Position numbers and translations under genes: made by a program. Positions 10,264-22,029 of a stretch of DNA of 64,000 bases are shown here, piece by piece. Each line of letters starts with the position of its first letter. Position 1 is the stretch's first letter. The notes under the pieces were generated by a model. The model searched no databases and had not been told where the DNA came from. It was given only the letters and a program-made list of their open reading frames with translations. The stretch is from Armillaria gallica (Eukaryota; Basidiomycota; Agaricomycetes; Agaricales; Physalacriaceae), in contig JBANDB010000005.1 of assembly GCA_037576215.1 (NCBI GenBank), positions 186,001-250,000 of the forward strand. Reading direction: 5' to 3'.

Positions 10264-13200
10264 CTATACAATTTTATCGAAGTCCTCCAGCATCATAACA
10301 TCGCCATCTTCATCACCTTCCTCCTCCGGAACCTCTGGAAGAAGTGCTACCTCCTGGACATCACTATCATGAACATAGCCAAGTAGACTCCATTGCCCAA
10401 GGCACATCAGAGCTCGTGAGGTTTGCGCACTGAGACGATTTCGAATGTGAGTGATTAGGAGGCGGCCACGGCTGAACGCCCGTTCAACGTCGACTGATGT
10501 AGCTATTGAGTGAGGTGTAATGTTAGTATCTCGCTGGATCAATATAAATCAAAAAGTCGCACCTGGAATGGATAGATAATCGCGAGCCATTCTTGACAGC
10601 CCTGGATACATCTTCTCCTTCTCGTACCACCACTTCAAAGGGTCATCTACCATTTCCGGGTCTGTTGAGAGGTAGCGTTCCAGCTCATCACGAGTCTCCT
10701 GCCGTTTGGGGCGTCTAAGCGTCGAGATACTGTCAAAAATGTTGCCGGTATGAGAGTCCTACGAAATATAATCATTAAAAAATGGGTAAGCGTCGCAATT
10801 GTCAACGCACCTTGTCCGTATCATCTTCCTCCTCGGCCTCAGGGTTCAACCTCTCAGAGAGGTGCTTGTACTGTGCATCATATGTGTCCCGTACCAATTT
10901 CCGAGCTTTGTCGATCCATGAGGGTTGCCATTGAACCTCAGCAAAGTAATCCAATTTGTACCGAGGATGGAGAACTGTGCGCAGCGTAATCATGAAAGAT
11001 ACAGTCAATAAATCAAGACAGAGGCTTACTCATGGCAATCCGATACAGCTCCGAGGCATCTATCTTGCTGTAGTACGGGTTGAGAGTCCGCTTTGCAACC
11101 AGTAGACTGGCACGAATGGCAGGAGCGAACGACTCTTTGGCAAGGGAGGATGTAGCGAAAACCTTGTCAATGTGGTCCATTGCAGGGATTACGGTTGCCA
11201 GATTCGGGGTAGAGCGAGAGAAGTAAAGCGTTGCATCCTTAAGGACCTGAGAGAAGCGAAGAAAGATGAGTCAGTGTCATGCAAGTTACTGTGACAGACC
11301 AACATGCCTTTAACACGTCACACAGCTCCTTAAGTATCTGCCATTCTGACCGAGTCAGTGAGTACTCGCTGATTCCGTGGGTCTCGTCACTTGTTATTTC
11401 TTTGACAGCTGCCTTGTATGCTAGTGCAACATTCAGCATGTCAAAGGTTGAATTCCAGCATGTCGAAACATCCCGAGGCAAGATTTTCTCAGCCAGTTTC
11501 AGCTCAGCAACGATTTTTTTCCACTCGGGAAGCGGGATGGTGCTTGAATGAATGATTTTGAAGGCGAGTTTGCAGATCTGGGATTGTTATCATGAGAAAA
11601 GGTGTGTTCCTTGTCCTTATACATTTTTATTTACCTTAACCAAAGCCACTTTCACAGGCCGGGTCTCAGTCTCCCACTGCGCCCGGTCTGCAATATTAAG
11701 CAAGCCTACCTCATCAACAAGCCCCTCAACATCATCCCTCTCAATGCCCCCTCCGCCTTCTGCCTCTGTGAGCCTGGTATTGATATCCTTGTGCTCCAAC
11801 CCCTCTGCCAAGACCAGAAGATCTCTCTCAGTGGCATCAACGGCATCGTCCTTACTCTTCTTTGGAGGCTTGAACTGGTTTAGAAGACTTTTCGCAACAA
11901 GATTCACCACATGTGCAAAGCACCGAGTGCGATGCTCCTCGCCGGGGTACTCTGGAAGTCTGACAGTGAGATCATCAACCATTCACTCCTGTGACTTGCC
12001 GGTAATATCTGGGGGTTAAATACTCTGTGGTAATTTTACCTGTAATTGTCCCGAAAACATGCGCAAGAAAACACATCAAAAAATACATGCCGTGTTTTCG
12101 TTTGTATTTTTCCGTGTAATTTGATCCGTATTTGGTGGGAAAACACATGGTAAAAACACCTGAGGTAATTTCGTGCGTCATTACTGGAAGGAAACACATG
12201 CGAAAACATGCCTGGTGTTTTCATTGGTAATTATGCAAAGAAATTACGGATGTAAAGACCCATGAAAACACAAAGGGTGTTTTCATCGGTAATAGTCACC
12301 CTGAAATTTACCAAATTTGGAAATAATCCACCCAGTTATTACTGATGAAAACACCCTTTGTGTTTTCATGGGTCTTTACATCCGTAATTTCTTTGCATAA
12401 TTACCAATGAAAACACCAGGCATGTTTTCGCATGTGTTTCCTTCCAGTAATGACGCACGAAATTACCTCAGGTGTTTTTACCATGTGTTTTCCCACCAAA
12501 TACGGATCAAATTACACGGAAAAATACAAACAAAAACATGGCATGTATTTTTTGATGTGTTTTCTTGCGCATGTTTTCGGGACAATTACAGGTAAAATTA
12601 CCACAGAGTATTTAACCCCCTGATATTACCAGCAAGTCACAGGAGTGATTGCATCATTGTTCATCGCATTGTCACACGTAATACTCAGGATCTTTGACGT
12701 GTGTGAGTTTCAGTCGAAATTCAATGCATGGGTGATGATAAATGTACCTTGTCGCAGATACCAAAATCCTTCAAAACCTTCTCGAATGCTTCAGCCAGGT
12801 TTTTACCAGAATGAGACTATGTAAACGTCAAGCTAAATGTCCATGGAATAAACTGGTATGGCACACCTTAGCAACTTCTACAAAGTCCAATAACAAGCTC
12901 ACAGGCTCGCTGTCGTGCTTGAAATGGACAGTGAACACAACATATGGACGATGGTTTGGAGAAGTCCAGGCATCGGTTGCAAAGCTTAGACAGCCACTAT
13001 ATGCCTGCCAAGGTGCATTAGAAGTCAGTCTCTATCAACGTGGTCAAAGATTTATGAACCTGTAGCATCTTTGCAATGCAATTACATGACTTAGCAAAGA
13101 CCATCTTCACATCTCGAGAGATTGTAGTCGGATGGGGGATATAACATTCTGGCCGGCCAGTCTTCATAAGGCAGCGAAACCCACGATCCTTCACAATTGA

Positions 13201-14203
13201 AAATGGCCATAAGCTTTCAGAGACCCAACACATGAACTTGGCCCTGTTTCTAGTGAGCATGTACCTATTTAAAAGAAGCTATATGAACTCACTGTGCTTG
13301 GGGTTTAGTGTGTTGACGATGGGAGTACGTGACTGTAGCCTTCCCTTGTGCACGCGAAAATGCTGCAGTGATAGAACCGTTTTCGGGAGAAGATTGGTGA
13401 GCCTTGACAATGATTCTGGCATTCTTGAGGTCTTTAACAGTGTCTGCTGCCTTTAGAACGTCTTCGCCCCAGCATTTCCTGACATGAGTTTGCAAATTCT
13501 TCATCGAGCCTGAATCCATGGTGTCCAGGAACCGAGCAACCTCATGGCCACAGCCCTTTGCCAGGCACGTCCACACATAGCATTTACGGCCCTCACGGTA
13601 GATGATGCTCAGAATAGGGGAGTAGAAAGCATAGACTGCGGCATTCCACGTCTTCAGTGCCTGTTCTAGATCATCATGAGTATGTGATTACCTTGCCATG
13701 TATCTTAAATCTGCTCACGAAGTTTTTTCTCATCGTCATCTTCAGTCATTCCAATCTCTTTGACCGATCCAGTATCCGACCCATCATCACTATCACTGAC
13801 CTCAATGAGATTAGGCAAGTCTACTGTGCGAACTGAAACTGAGGAAGCTACAAGGTAATCAGGTTCTGTAAGATTGTGCTTAAATATTAAGCAGCTCACC
13901 TGATTTTTCATAATTAGATACCATGTTGCCAGCTGCAGCAGAACCCAGAGGAGTGGGAGAAGAGGCTCGAGCAGAGGTTGCTGCTGGTTGCTTCATTGGA
14001 GTAAGCTTACAAATGACCATTTTGACAAGATTTTGAGCCTTGGAGACGACTTTATTCTTTTTTGGATGAGAACCAACCGTTGATGTCACAGATGTTTGAT
14101 CAGATCCTGCAGAAGTTTGGGCATCACCTCCCTTACTCCGTTCGGTCTGAACATGTTTCCATTTACCTTCAATGATGTTCGCTGCATCCTCAGCAGAAGT
14201 CAT
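10264..14203 (-). pseudogene. hAT transposase (BED finger, RNase H-like DDE, hATC dimerisation), disrupted by insertion
   Basis: A multi-exon transposase read from 14,203 to 10,264. Exon 1 (14,203-13,900) is a lysine/serine-rich N-terminus; exon 2 starts near 13,865. A 53-bp intron removes an apparent stop near 13,706 and joins KKL to QQALKTWNAAVYAFYSP. A BED-like zinc finger follows (CYVWTCLAKGCG...THVRKC). The catalytic core has the first Asp in FATDAWTSP (near 12,990) and the second in TCDNAMNND (near 12,655). The hATC dimerisation block SVDVERAFSRGRLL...LG lies near 10,400-10,500. A 664-bp palindrome at 11,984-12,647 splits the protein just after NNDA. Apart from it I see no clear lesion, so it may have been active until recently. 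Confidence 0.8.
11984..12647. mobile_element. Palindromic foldback element P1 (CACT ends, 3-bp duplication)
   Basis: Two arms of about 305 bp (11,984-12,290 and 12,338-12,647) are almost perfect reverse complements, separated by about 45 bp. The ends read CACTCCTGTGACTTGC, and ATT is duplicated on both sides (11,981-11,983 and 12,648-12,650). CACT termini with a 3-bp duplication fit the CMC (CACTA/EnSpm) superfamily. There is no coding capacity; reading frames in the arms mirror each other. Transcripts would fold into a long hairpin and could feed RNA interference. Confidence 0.85.
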
Positions 14204-14426
14204 GGTAGAGATAGGTTGACGCCATGCATATTTTTCTGTCCTTTATTTCAGTGCAGATATTATATAAGAACTGTACAGTTGATTGCCAGACCAAAGCAAA
14301 TTGCTGCTTGGCAGGTCTATGGGTACAGGCAGGTCAGGCTATTGTCACGGCAACTAACCCGCACCCATACCCACATAATCCGTACCCGCAACCTGCAAAG
14401 ACCCACGAGACCCGCGCTCTTCACTA

Positions 14427-14480
14427 GTTACTATGGCTCGCAGGAGGTTCGATTCCTCCTTTGCATACATTGTCCACATG
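14427..14480 (+). repeat. 3' half of the SINE split by hAT 1
   Basis: GTTACTATGGCTCGCAGGAG then GGTTCGATTCC continues the SINE interrupted at 10,079. Confidence 0.6.
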
Positions 14481-16984
14481 CTATCATGCACATGAAGTCA
14501 GGGAAACTTTTATTTTGAAAAGCAAAGAGAGATCGAACTGCATAGTCAAAAATTTCCTTTTCTACTTCCAACATGCATTAGGGGTGTCTTTTTGCGTGCC
14601 TATTCTAAACTCAAGGAAGATAACCCGAGCATGAACTAGTGTACAGCTCGGGTCAGGTTCAGGTCATGTATTTTGTACCCGTCCCGAACCCGAACAAACC
14701 TGTCACCCATACGACGGGTTGCAGGACAATGACGGGTCCCTAATGGGTTCCCGACGGGCCACCTGAAGCTCAATGGGTTGACGGGTTGCCCATCCCGTGG
14801 GTCTCAAAAATGAAAGAGTATGATATTGTATTGGTAGCTAGATTGTTATGATGACTTTTTTATAGCTAAAATAACATAAATAGACCATATCACAGTCTGA
14901 GGGATACTCTAAGAAGGTAGAATCATAAGATGGATGAAGAAACAGAGGTACATAGCAATGGAATGAGCAGAGTGACATGTACATAGCAAGCCTGTAGAGA
15001 ATAGTCAACGATGATAACATAGGAGATGAATACAGTATCACGCACCTATTCTGCTTCAACCAAGATAGTGTCCCAGCCCTCTGGCATCAGGACGTCGCCT
15101 TCTTCATCACCCTCATTCTCTGGTACCTCTGGCAGACGAGCTACAGCCAGTACATCTTCGTCTTCAACAAAACCTAGCCTACTCCAATCTCCGAGACACA
15201 TCAGTGCACATGTCATTTGCGCTGCAAGCCGGTTGCAAACATGGGGAAGGAGGAGTCTTCCATGGCTAAAGACTCGCTCCACATCCACTGATGTTGCTAA
15301 ACAAAGGGAAGGTGTCAATATCATTGTGGTACAATAGCAGAAGCCACTCACCGGGAATAGACAGGTAATCAAGGGCCATGCGGGACAAAGCAGGGTACGT
15401 CTTGCAGTTTTTGAACCTCCATGCGATCACATCACCCACAGCCTCTGTAGGAGTGGCCAAATATCATGGTAACTCGTCCTGGGTAGTCGGGGCAGTTGGT
15501 GGGGCAGTACAGAGGTTGTCGAACATGTTTGCAGATGGCTAGTTACCAGATGAGTAAAAGAGAGCCAAAAATTATCAGTTAAACGCACTGGATCAACCTC
15601 AACAATCTCATCTGCTAATTTATTATAGCGATCCTTGTACTTCTCATTGAAAACTTGCTGAACGATGGCTCTAGTGTTGTCAATCCAGGCACGTTCCCAC
15701 CTTGCTTGTTCGAAATAATCTGATTTGTGAATAGGATGCAGTACTAGGAAGGTGAGTCCATCAATAGATCAATATAAGAATAAGGAGAACTCACCCATGG
15801 CAATGCGGTAGACATCTGAATCATCTGTGAGCTGGTAGTACCGGTTCAGTGTCCTCTTGGCAACCAGAAGACTTGCGCGAATTGGTGCTGAAAACTTGGT
15901 ATTGTTCACTGCAGCCATGGCAAATACCTTGTCGATGACATCCATGGCTGGAATCATGGTGGCAAGTGTCAGGGTATCTGCATGCAAAAAGTAAAGCGTA
16001 GCATCTTTTAAGACCTGCCATGTAGTCGTGGTGAGAAGAAAGAAAGAACAAAGCGAGCAAGATGTGACGTTTACCTTCAAGACATCATGCAGGTCACCAG
16101 CAGCCTTCCATTCCTCCTGCATCAGCTCCAACAGCCGCAAGTCATTGTCCATGTCAGCAGTGAATTTCTTCACTGCAACTTGATAGTGAAGCACGGTTTC
16201 TAGCATGTCATATGTCGAGTTCCACCTAGTCGATACATCTCGTGGCAGGATCTTCTCTGGCATCCTTTCAGACTTCAACAATTCTTTCCAGTGTGGCAGA
16301 AGCAGGGTGCTCGAATGAATGACCTTGAAGCATAGCTTTCGTATCTGAGAGACATGTTAGTTCTGGTGCGTATTTCTCAAGATAGCAAAATACCTTGACA
16401 AGAGCTGTATGAACAGGCTTGGTTTCCAACTCAAATGCTTCACACTCGAAGGTATTCATTTCTGCGAGCTTGTTGATAAATCCATCAGTATTTTCCTTAT
16501 CCTGATCACTGTCCGTTTCAGCTTGAGCTTTTGTTTCAGCGTCCTCAAGGTTAATCCCATCTGCAAGATTATTCAAGAACATCTCGTCATCACCATCCAA
16601 GTCACTGGTAGTCTTCTTGGCCGGTTCGAATTGCTTCAAGAGGCTCTTTGCCACGAGGTTAACCACATGGGCAAAGCATTGTACATGATGAGCCTGACCA
16701 GGGAAGGTAGGAATGCAGGTTGCGAGGACCTCAACCATGGTGTCATTGTTTGCTGCGTTATCACAGGTGAGACCGAGTATCTATCCTCCAATTTTTAGCC
16801 CTGATCTCATTTGAAGGTGGTAAATGACATACCTTTTCTGAAATAGAAAAGTCTTCAATGATTTTTGACAGTATGTCGGCAAGATTTTGACCAGTGTGAG
16901 ACTAACAAGATTAATTAGAATGGTAAATTGTACATGAGATGTCTCACTGACCTTCGGAACTTTTATGAAATCAAGTACCATTCA

Positions 16985-17526
16985 TGTTGGTGTCCCATCC
17001 TGTTATGGATTTCACTCATCCATTGACTCGGTGCATGAGTCAACACATGCCCATACTTGGCCTTCTCGGTCTTATCAGTGACTTGCTGGTATTTTCTATT
17101 ACTTTCTGTTACTTTCTCTATTCTTCATACTAATACTAGAATATTATAGAACATTGTAGAATAATAATGACTCGAATCTTTGCTTAGTATATAAACTTGT
17201 AGATAAAATTTACTAGAGATCTCTTAATCTAATTTCACTACTCTTCAAAGTCCACTTCACTGTGTGATTTAAGCATTTCTGATCGGTTATGCCTAGCACT
17301 TGCCAATCAACTGCTTCCCAACTACACCTAGTGCTTGTTAGAAACCCTGTTAGTTACACCTAGTGCTTGCTGACACCCTGTTAACTACGCCTAGCATTTG
17401 TTAGCACCCATATCGGATCCCTCTTGGTGGTTGGAACTTGACTTTAGGACATCCTCACTCACGACTTGGGTTTTACTCGAGTATTCATCATCTCGTGTAT
17501 TGCTCAAAATACTCTGATTCTTAACA
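16985..17526. mobile_element. Putative solo LTR, Copia-like
   Basis: A 542-bp segment starting TGTTGGTGTCCC and ending CTTAACA interrupts a conserved exon of the hAT 2 transposase. The uninterrupted equivalent is in hAT 1 near 12,900. It has a TATA-like AGTATATAAACTTG near 17,189 and an internal, imperfect ~29-bp repeat (CACCTAGTGCTTG...) at 17,290-17,410. The 5-bp flanks ATTCA and CATCC do not match, so exact ends are uncertain. TG...CA termini and size fit a Ty1/copia-type LTR. Confidence 0.5.
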
Positions 17527-18436
17527 CATCCTCTCAAACGAAGTTCACAGTCAACGCAACATATGCTCGATGATTAGGAGATGTCCAAGCATTGGTGGCA
17601 AAGCTCAATAGGCCATCAAGCTTCTATTCCAGTAGGCTTCAGTGTATGTCTCATGATGTGAAGTATTCACATACTCTTAGATATTTTGCTATATGATTGC
17701 GAGTTCGTGCAAACATGGTCTTGGTATCATGGGAGATGGTGGTCAGGTGAGGGATGTAGTGCTGAGGCTGGCCGGTTTTCATAAGGCACTTGAAGCCACA
17801 GTCGGCGAAGAGGTTGAAGGGCCATAGGCTTTCAGCACACCAACGCACGCTCTCAGCACTAATTACAGGTGAGAAAATAATCTTTGTTGTTAAGGAAAAG
17901 CTCACCGGACTTCAGTTTTAGTATGTGCATGTGTAGAATAAGATATTACCTTGGACCCAAACTGTTTTAGCATTGACACAATAGATCCGTTTTGGGGTTT
18001 GCGTTTCCCAAGTTCTTTATCAACCACCTCACGAGACTTTGTTAAGTCTTTTGTTGCATTGGCAGCAGCAAGAACTTCATCACCCCAGCACTTCTGAATA
18101 TGGTGCCACAAGGCACCAGTTGAGCCAGCATCAGCCATGTCTGGATAGTGAGAGATCTTGTGTGGGTAGTTCAGACAACGAAAGGCATGGTAAACATGGC
18201 TGTTGTCATTGTATGTAATGTCAGGGACAAGAGAAAAGAACATGTATACTGGAGTCTTCCAAAGCTTAACCAGTTTTTCTAGAATGAACTGATTAGTCTC
18301 CAATGACTGGGACTTCGTGTATCAGACATACCAAGACGGGCTTCTTTGGTGGCCTCAGATGTATCACCCTCTGGGGTACTGGTTTCCATGTCATCATGGC
18401 CGTCATTGTTCTCAGGATTGTTGGTTGGTCCAGCAT

Positions 18437-19158
18437 CACTGCTGGGGTGGATTGGTATTTTTGAGGGGTCAAATACTCTCTTGTATTTTAGTCTGTTTTT
18501 TGTTCACAAATCCAACTAGGGAAAGATTGGATCAAATCCTAGAAGGTTTTGTAAAAAACTTTACTGAAGAGGTTTTATGGCAAAAATCTGGCTCAAAAAT
18601 GGTACACATTTTGATCCGTATTTAGGACGGTGTATTTCTGTAGTAAATACATGCCAAAACACCATTGGTATTTTGCGGATGAGGATTTGGAGTAAAAAGA
18701 CCAATCAAAAGCTGGCAGGTTTTGCATCGGTCTTTGTGTTAGGATTATATAAGAGATTTGGGAACTAAATACTGATGCAAATACTAACCCTTTGTCCGCT
18801 AGCTGACATAGGTATTTGGTCTGGTATTTGCAACCCAATCCTTTATGTAATCCTAGTACAAAGACCGATGCAAAACCTGCTAGCTTTTGATTGGTCTTTG
18901 TACTCCAAATCCCCATCTGCAAAATACCAATGGTGTTTTGGCATGTATTTACTACACAAATACGCCATCCCAAATATGGATCAAAATATGTACCATTTTT
19001 GAGTCAGATTTTTGCCATAAAACCTCTTCAGTAAAGTTCTTTACAAAACCTTCTAGGATTTGATCCAATCTTTCCTTAGTTGGATTTGTGAACAAAAAAC
19101 AGACTAAAATACAAGAGAGTATTTGACCCCTCAAAAATACCAATCCACCCCAGCAGTG
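18437..19158. mobile_element. Palindromic foldback element P2 (CACT ends)
   Basis: A 722-bp palindrome whose arms mirror each other along their whole length with only scattered mismatches. The ends read CACTGCTGGGGTGGATTGGT on both strands; the 3-bp flanks CAT and CGT differ at one base. It shares the layout and the GGGGTYAAATACTCT subterminal block with P1 in hAT 1, so the two are subfamilies of one element type. It is non-coding and sits in the N-terminal part of the hAT 2 transposase gene. Confidence 0.8.
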
Positions 19159-19881
19159 CGTCGTCATTGTCACTGACTTTGTAAGGTTCAAGAGGAGGAA
19201 TACTGTCATTACCAGGATCAGTGCATGGCATGGGGGCAGGGCCATCATCATCAGGAGCTGAGATATTATTAGTGAGTAGTCTCGAAAGCTTTTGGAAAGA
19301 CCTTACCTGTGCCAGTTGCAGGCTTGGCTGCTTTCTTAGGTCGCACAAGGTTTGCAACAGCTTTGCCAGCCTTTGCGAGTGCAGAACCTGCCTTTTTTAC
19401 AGTATGCTTGGCTTTTTTGGATGCTTGCCTAATGGAGGACATTGATGAAGAATCATCAGCTTGTTCACCAGCCATATGAGCATGCTCAGTTTCTGTTCGC
19501 TTATGCTTCCCATCAATGATGAGTTCATCAGATGGATCTAGAGTGTTGCGAGGCATAGATGCAAGGAGAAATAGCATGAGAGGCAGAGGGCAAAGGCATA
19601 GGATTTTTAAAAAATGTGCCTGCAACCTAAACTGTCTTGGAAATGTACAGTTGTATAAGGTAAGACAGGGAGATTTCTGAGGCAAAGATACAGATTAATC
19701 CAGCAGATGTAGATAAGACTTTGGCAAGCATTTGTAAACATGATGGGAGAATGTTTTACACAGGCAGGTCTGTCGGGTCTGTCAGGCAGGTTACAGGTTG
19801 CAGATTCATGACCCATGCCCGGCCTGGAATGGGCCTGACCCAGCAACCTGGCATGACCTGTACTACCCAGGCTGTACACTA

Positions 19882-20220
19882 GCACAAATGCAAGGGAAAA
19901 TTTGTTCCACCCACAAAACTGCTTAGAGTCTCGGGTAGCATCCCACCGCTGATGAACCTAGACTTCCGTGGCAATGGCAACACCCAAAACTCGGTGAGAG
20001 CTTAGGCAATTAACGTAGCAACACAGCAATCAATGCAATGTGTTTGCGAGTGGTTCAGTGCACTTCTGTGCGGTCAATTCCTCAATAACACAAGATACAC
20101 TGCGACTTTAAGTCAGCGAAGTAGTACCCTTGGTCAAGGAGTACTAATAGACGTTGGCTGTAAGCCAGGAAGGATCTCGATAAATGAGAAGGGATGGAAT
20201 CTGGTATGACTTGAATACCA
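19882..20220. other. Unclassified sequence
   Basis: No gene or terminal repeat recognised. It is continuous in style with the minisatellite region that follows, and may be part of one repeat of about 1.7 kb ending near 21,582. Confidence 0.3.
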
Positions 20221-20610
20221 AGAAACCGTGATAGAAACTGCGAAAACGTTCTAGAGACCACGAAAATGGATCTAGAAATCGTGGCAATGCTCTAGAAATC
20301 GTAGCAATGCACTAGAAATCGTAACAACGGTCGAGAAAACATGGGGAGGGACTGGAAAACGTGTGGAAGGACTAGAAAACGTTGCGATGCTCTAGTAATC
20401 GTGGGGGAGGGCGAGTAATCGTGTGGAAGGACTGGTAATCGTAGCAATGCTTTAGAAATCGTAGCAACACACTAGAAATCGTAGCAACGGTCGAGAAAAC
20501 GTGGGGATGGACTGGAAAACGTGGGGAGGGACTAGAAAACGTTGCAATGCTCTAGTAATCGTGGCAATGGACTAGAAGACATCCAAATAGCCTAGTAAAC
20601 ATGGCTTGGG
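20221..20610. repeat. 20-bp minisatellite with 160-bp higher-order period
   Basis: About 19 units of exactly 20 bp, consensus near ACTAGAAATCGTAGCAATGC, with alternating AAATCGT/AAAACGT and GCAATGC/GGGGAGG variants. An eight-unit block starting at 20,311 recurs at 20,471 with few changes, so the array grew by duplicating a 160-bp higher-order unit. Confidence 0.85.
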
Positions 20611-22025
20611 GTGTACCTAATATTGTGAGTCGAAACAATAGCAATAAACGTACGGAGACTGTAAGAAACTGGTAGAAATCGTAGCAACTGAGGTGCTGAG
20701 TAGGGTGCTGTGGCAATAGATGCACGGCAACTCTGAACAATGATAAAGACGAGGGTGATCCTATGGAGCTGAACTGGGCCTACACAGAGGCAATACTGAA
20801 CTGGGCAATGAAAACAATGGCGATGTAGAAGGTGAAAGCGATGAAACAATCCTATGTGGTGAAAGCAAAGCAATGTTGTGGCATTAAAAGACAAAAGCAA
20901 GTTATTGACACAAGATTTCGTGTATTGGTGCAACCAACAACGTTTAAAGAGTAAAGCAAGCGGTGGGGAATAACTTGGAGTAACCATAGCTGACTGGTAA
21001 TGCTGTAGCCTCGTCAACTGGGTAAGAACTAGCTCTAAAAATGCAGTATCTACCTAGTTTTTATACTACAAGTACGATTTTATAAATAGAATATTCTTCG
21101 GAGCCTTAGTAAGGCTGTAAGTCCTTGGCTTTTGTAATAGCCGTAGTAAACATATGGTATTTGTGGTTCTAAGTAACAGCAAGTCCTCGACGTTGCCGTG
21201 TATGGATGCGAACTGTGTGGTTTTATTGAGCGATGAGCGGATCATAAGATGCTGTGTAGCTGCAGATTATTGAGCTGCAGTTGCCATGCTGAGGTGTATG
21301 CGTGGGGCAATGATAATTCGAAGTCTTGGCACTGTAACAGCCTTAGTAAACGCGGTCTATAGTTGCCGTAGCTGTAATTATCGTAGCTGGGAGGGTACTC
21401 GCGTCAATCACATCATTTAATTAAATGATTGATGGGCACATAAACTAGTGCTTCTGAGTGATATAGCAACCCCATTTTAGGATGATTGTCGATCAAAGGT
21501 GCCTTGCCATGATGGGATACGGTAATTGTGATGCGAGGCGAGCTGGGAAGGATAACGGAGTGTGTGAGGAGTGGATGTCACAGTTTTAGGACTGTATCTG
21601 AATGTTTGTGGCTTACACTGCGAAAATCCATGGTATTATCGAGAGTTGGCAGTGTTATGGAGTGTGTGAGGATTATAATGGCGTCGTTTTGAAGGTATTG
21701 GGTGATGGATGGCTAAATCTGCGAATTCTGAGTGTACAGAGCCTGGAGGCTCATCACCGCGCTTAACAAAACCCACCACTTGGAACAGAATAGGGAAACC
21801 GTCCCTTTCAAGGGGCATGCTTGTCCTGAGGGAGGGTGTATTTGTATGACCCTTCTTTCTTCCTGTGCCTGGCCAATGTATTGCTTGGAGTAATGGCACC
21901 AGATCAGGAGCATGGGCCCTTCCAATATGCTTCCCTGCATCCTCTACTTCATGCTCAAACATTGCTTATAGTATCCACGGAAATAATCAATAAATCACTT
22001 CGAACCAAAGAAAAAAAAAGATTTG
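20611..22025. other. Unclassified repeat-like sequence
   Basis: No convincing coding region. On the minus strand the stretch from 21,582 (TGTGACATCC...) to 21,060 (TTCTATTTATAAAATCG, TATA-like) resembles the 5' part of a large gypsy-type LTR, but I cannot find a matching far end or target duplication. GGAGTGTGTGAGGA repeats directly near 21,558 and 21,659. Confidence 0.25.
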
Positions 22026-22029
22026 TACA

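Larger units (their letters stand above)
10083..14426 (-). mobile_element. hAT transposon 1
   Basis: A 4.3-kb element with 11-bp terminal inverted repeats TAGTGAAGAGC at both ends (10,083 and 14,426), fitting the hAT TAGNG pattern. The subterminal 150 bp on each side repeat ACCCGYACCC-type motifs, likely transposase-binding sites. It is inserted in a SINE whose halves lie at 10,030-10,079 and 14,427-14,475. The target duplication is imperfect: GTTACTAG (10,072-10,079) against GTTACTAT (14,427-14,434), with three extra bases before the left TIR. It encodes a minus-strand transposase and carries a 664-bp palindrome. Confidence 0.85.
15046..19556 (-). pseudogene. hAT transposase 2, inactivated
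   Basis: Homologous to the hAT 1 transposase. The likely start is MPRNTLDPSDELIIDGKH at 19,556, after which a basic region is broken by the 722-bp palindrome P2. Readable blocks: a zinc-finger-like region (HAFRCLNYPHK...HHIQKC, near 18,100-18,200), SESLWPF-type sequence (CAESLWPFNLFADCGFKC), a catalytic-core start, HVVNLVAKSLLKQF, the WNSTYDML block, and hATC (SVDVERVFSHGRLLLPHVCN, near 15,250). In the first catalytic motif Asp is replaced by Asn (FATNAWTSP, near 17,600), and a putative LTR interrupts the core at 16,985-17,526. The element should be unable to cut DNA itself. Confidence 0.8.
14637..19881 (-). mobile_element. hAT transposon 2
   Basis: A 5.2-kb element with terminal inverted repeats TAGTGTACAGC (14,637 and 19,881), closely related to those of hAT 1. 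Subterminal GGGT/CAGG-rich repeats are present on both sides. The flanking 8-mers GCATGAAC and GCACAAAT agree at only 5 of 8 positions, so the target duplication has decayed. It encodes a minus-strand transposase homologous to hAT 1 exon by exon, and carries a putative solo LTR and a palindromic element. Confidence 0.8.

Noticed and set aside
11984..12647. Mirror-image small open reading frames reading MKTPGMFSHVFPSSNDARNY on both strands
   Set aside because: They are the two arms of palindrome P1 read in opposite directions, not genes.
13705..13707. A stop codon inactivating the hAT 1 transposase in exon 2
   Set aside because: A 53-bp GT-AG intron starting at the CGTGAG just before it removes the stop and restores homology (KKL then QQALKTW).
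20311..20610. A CRISPR array, because of the regular 20-bp spacing
   Set aside because: There are no unique spacers; all units are variants of one sequence, and the window is eukaryotic.
19901..21582. A full gypsy-type LTR on the minus strand
   Set aside because: TGTGACATCC at one end and a TATA-like box fit, but no matching far end or target duplication could be found.
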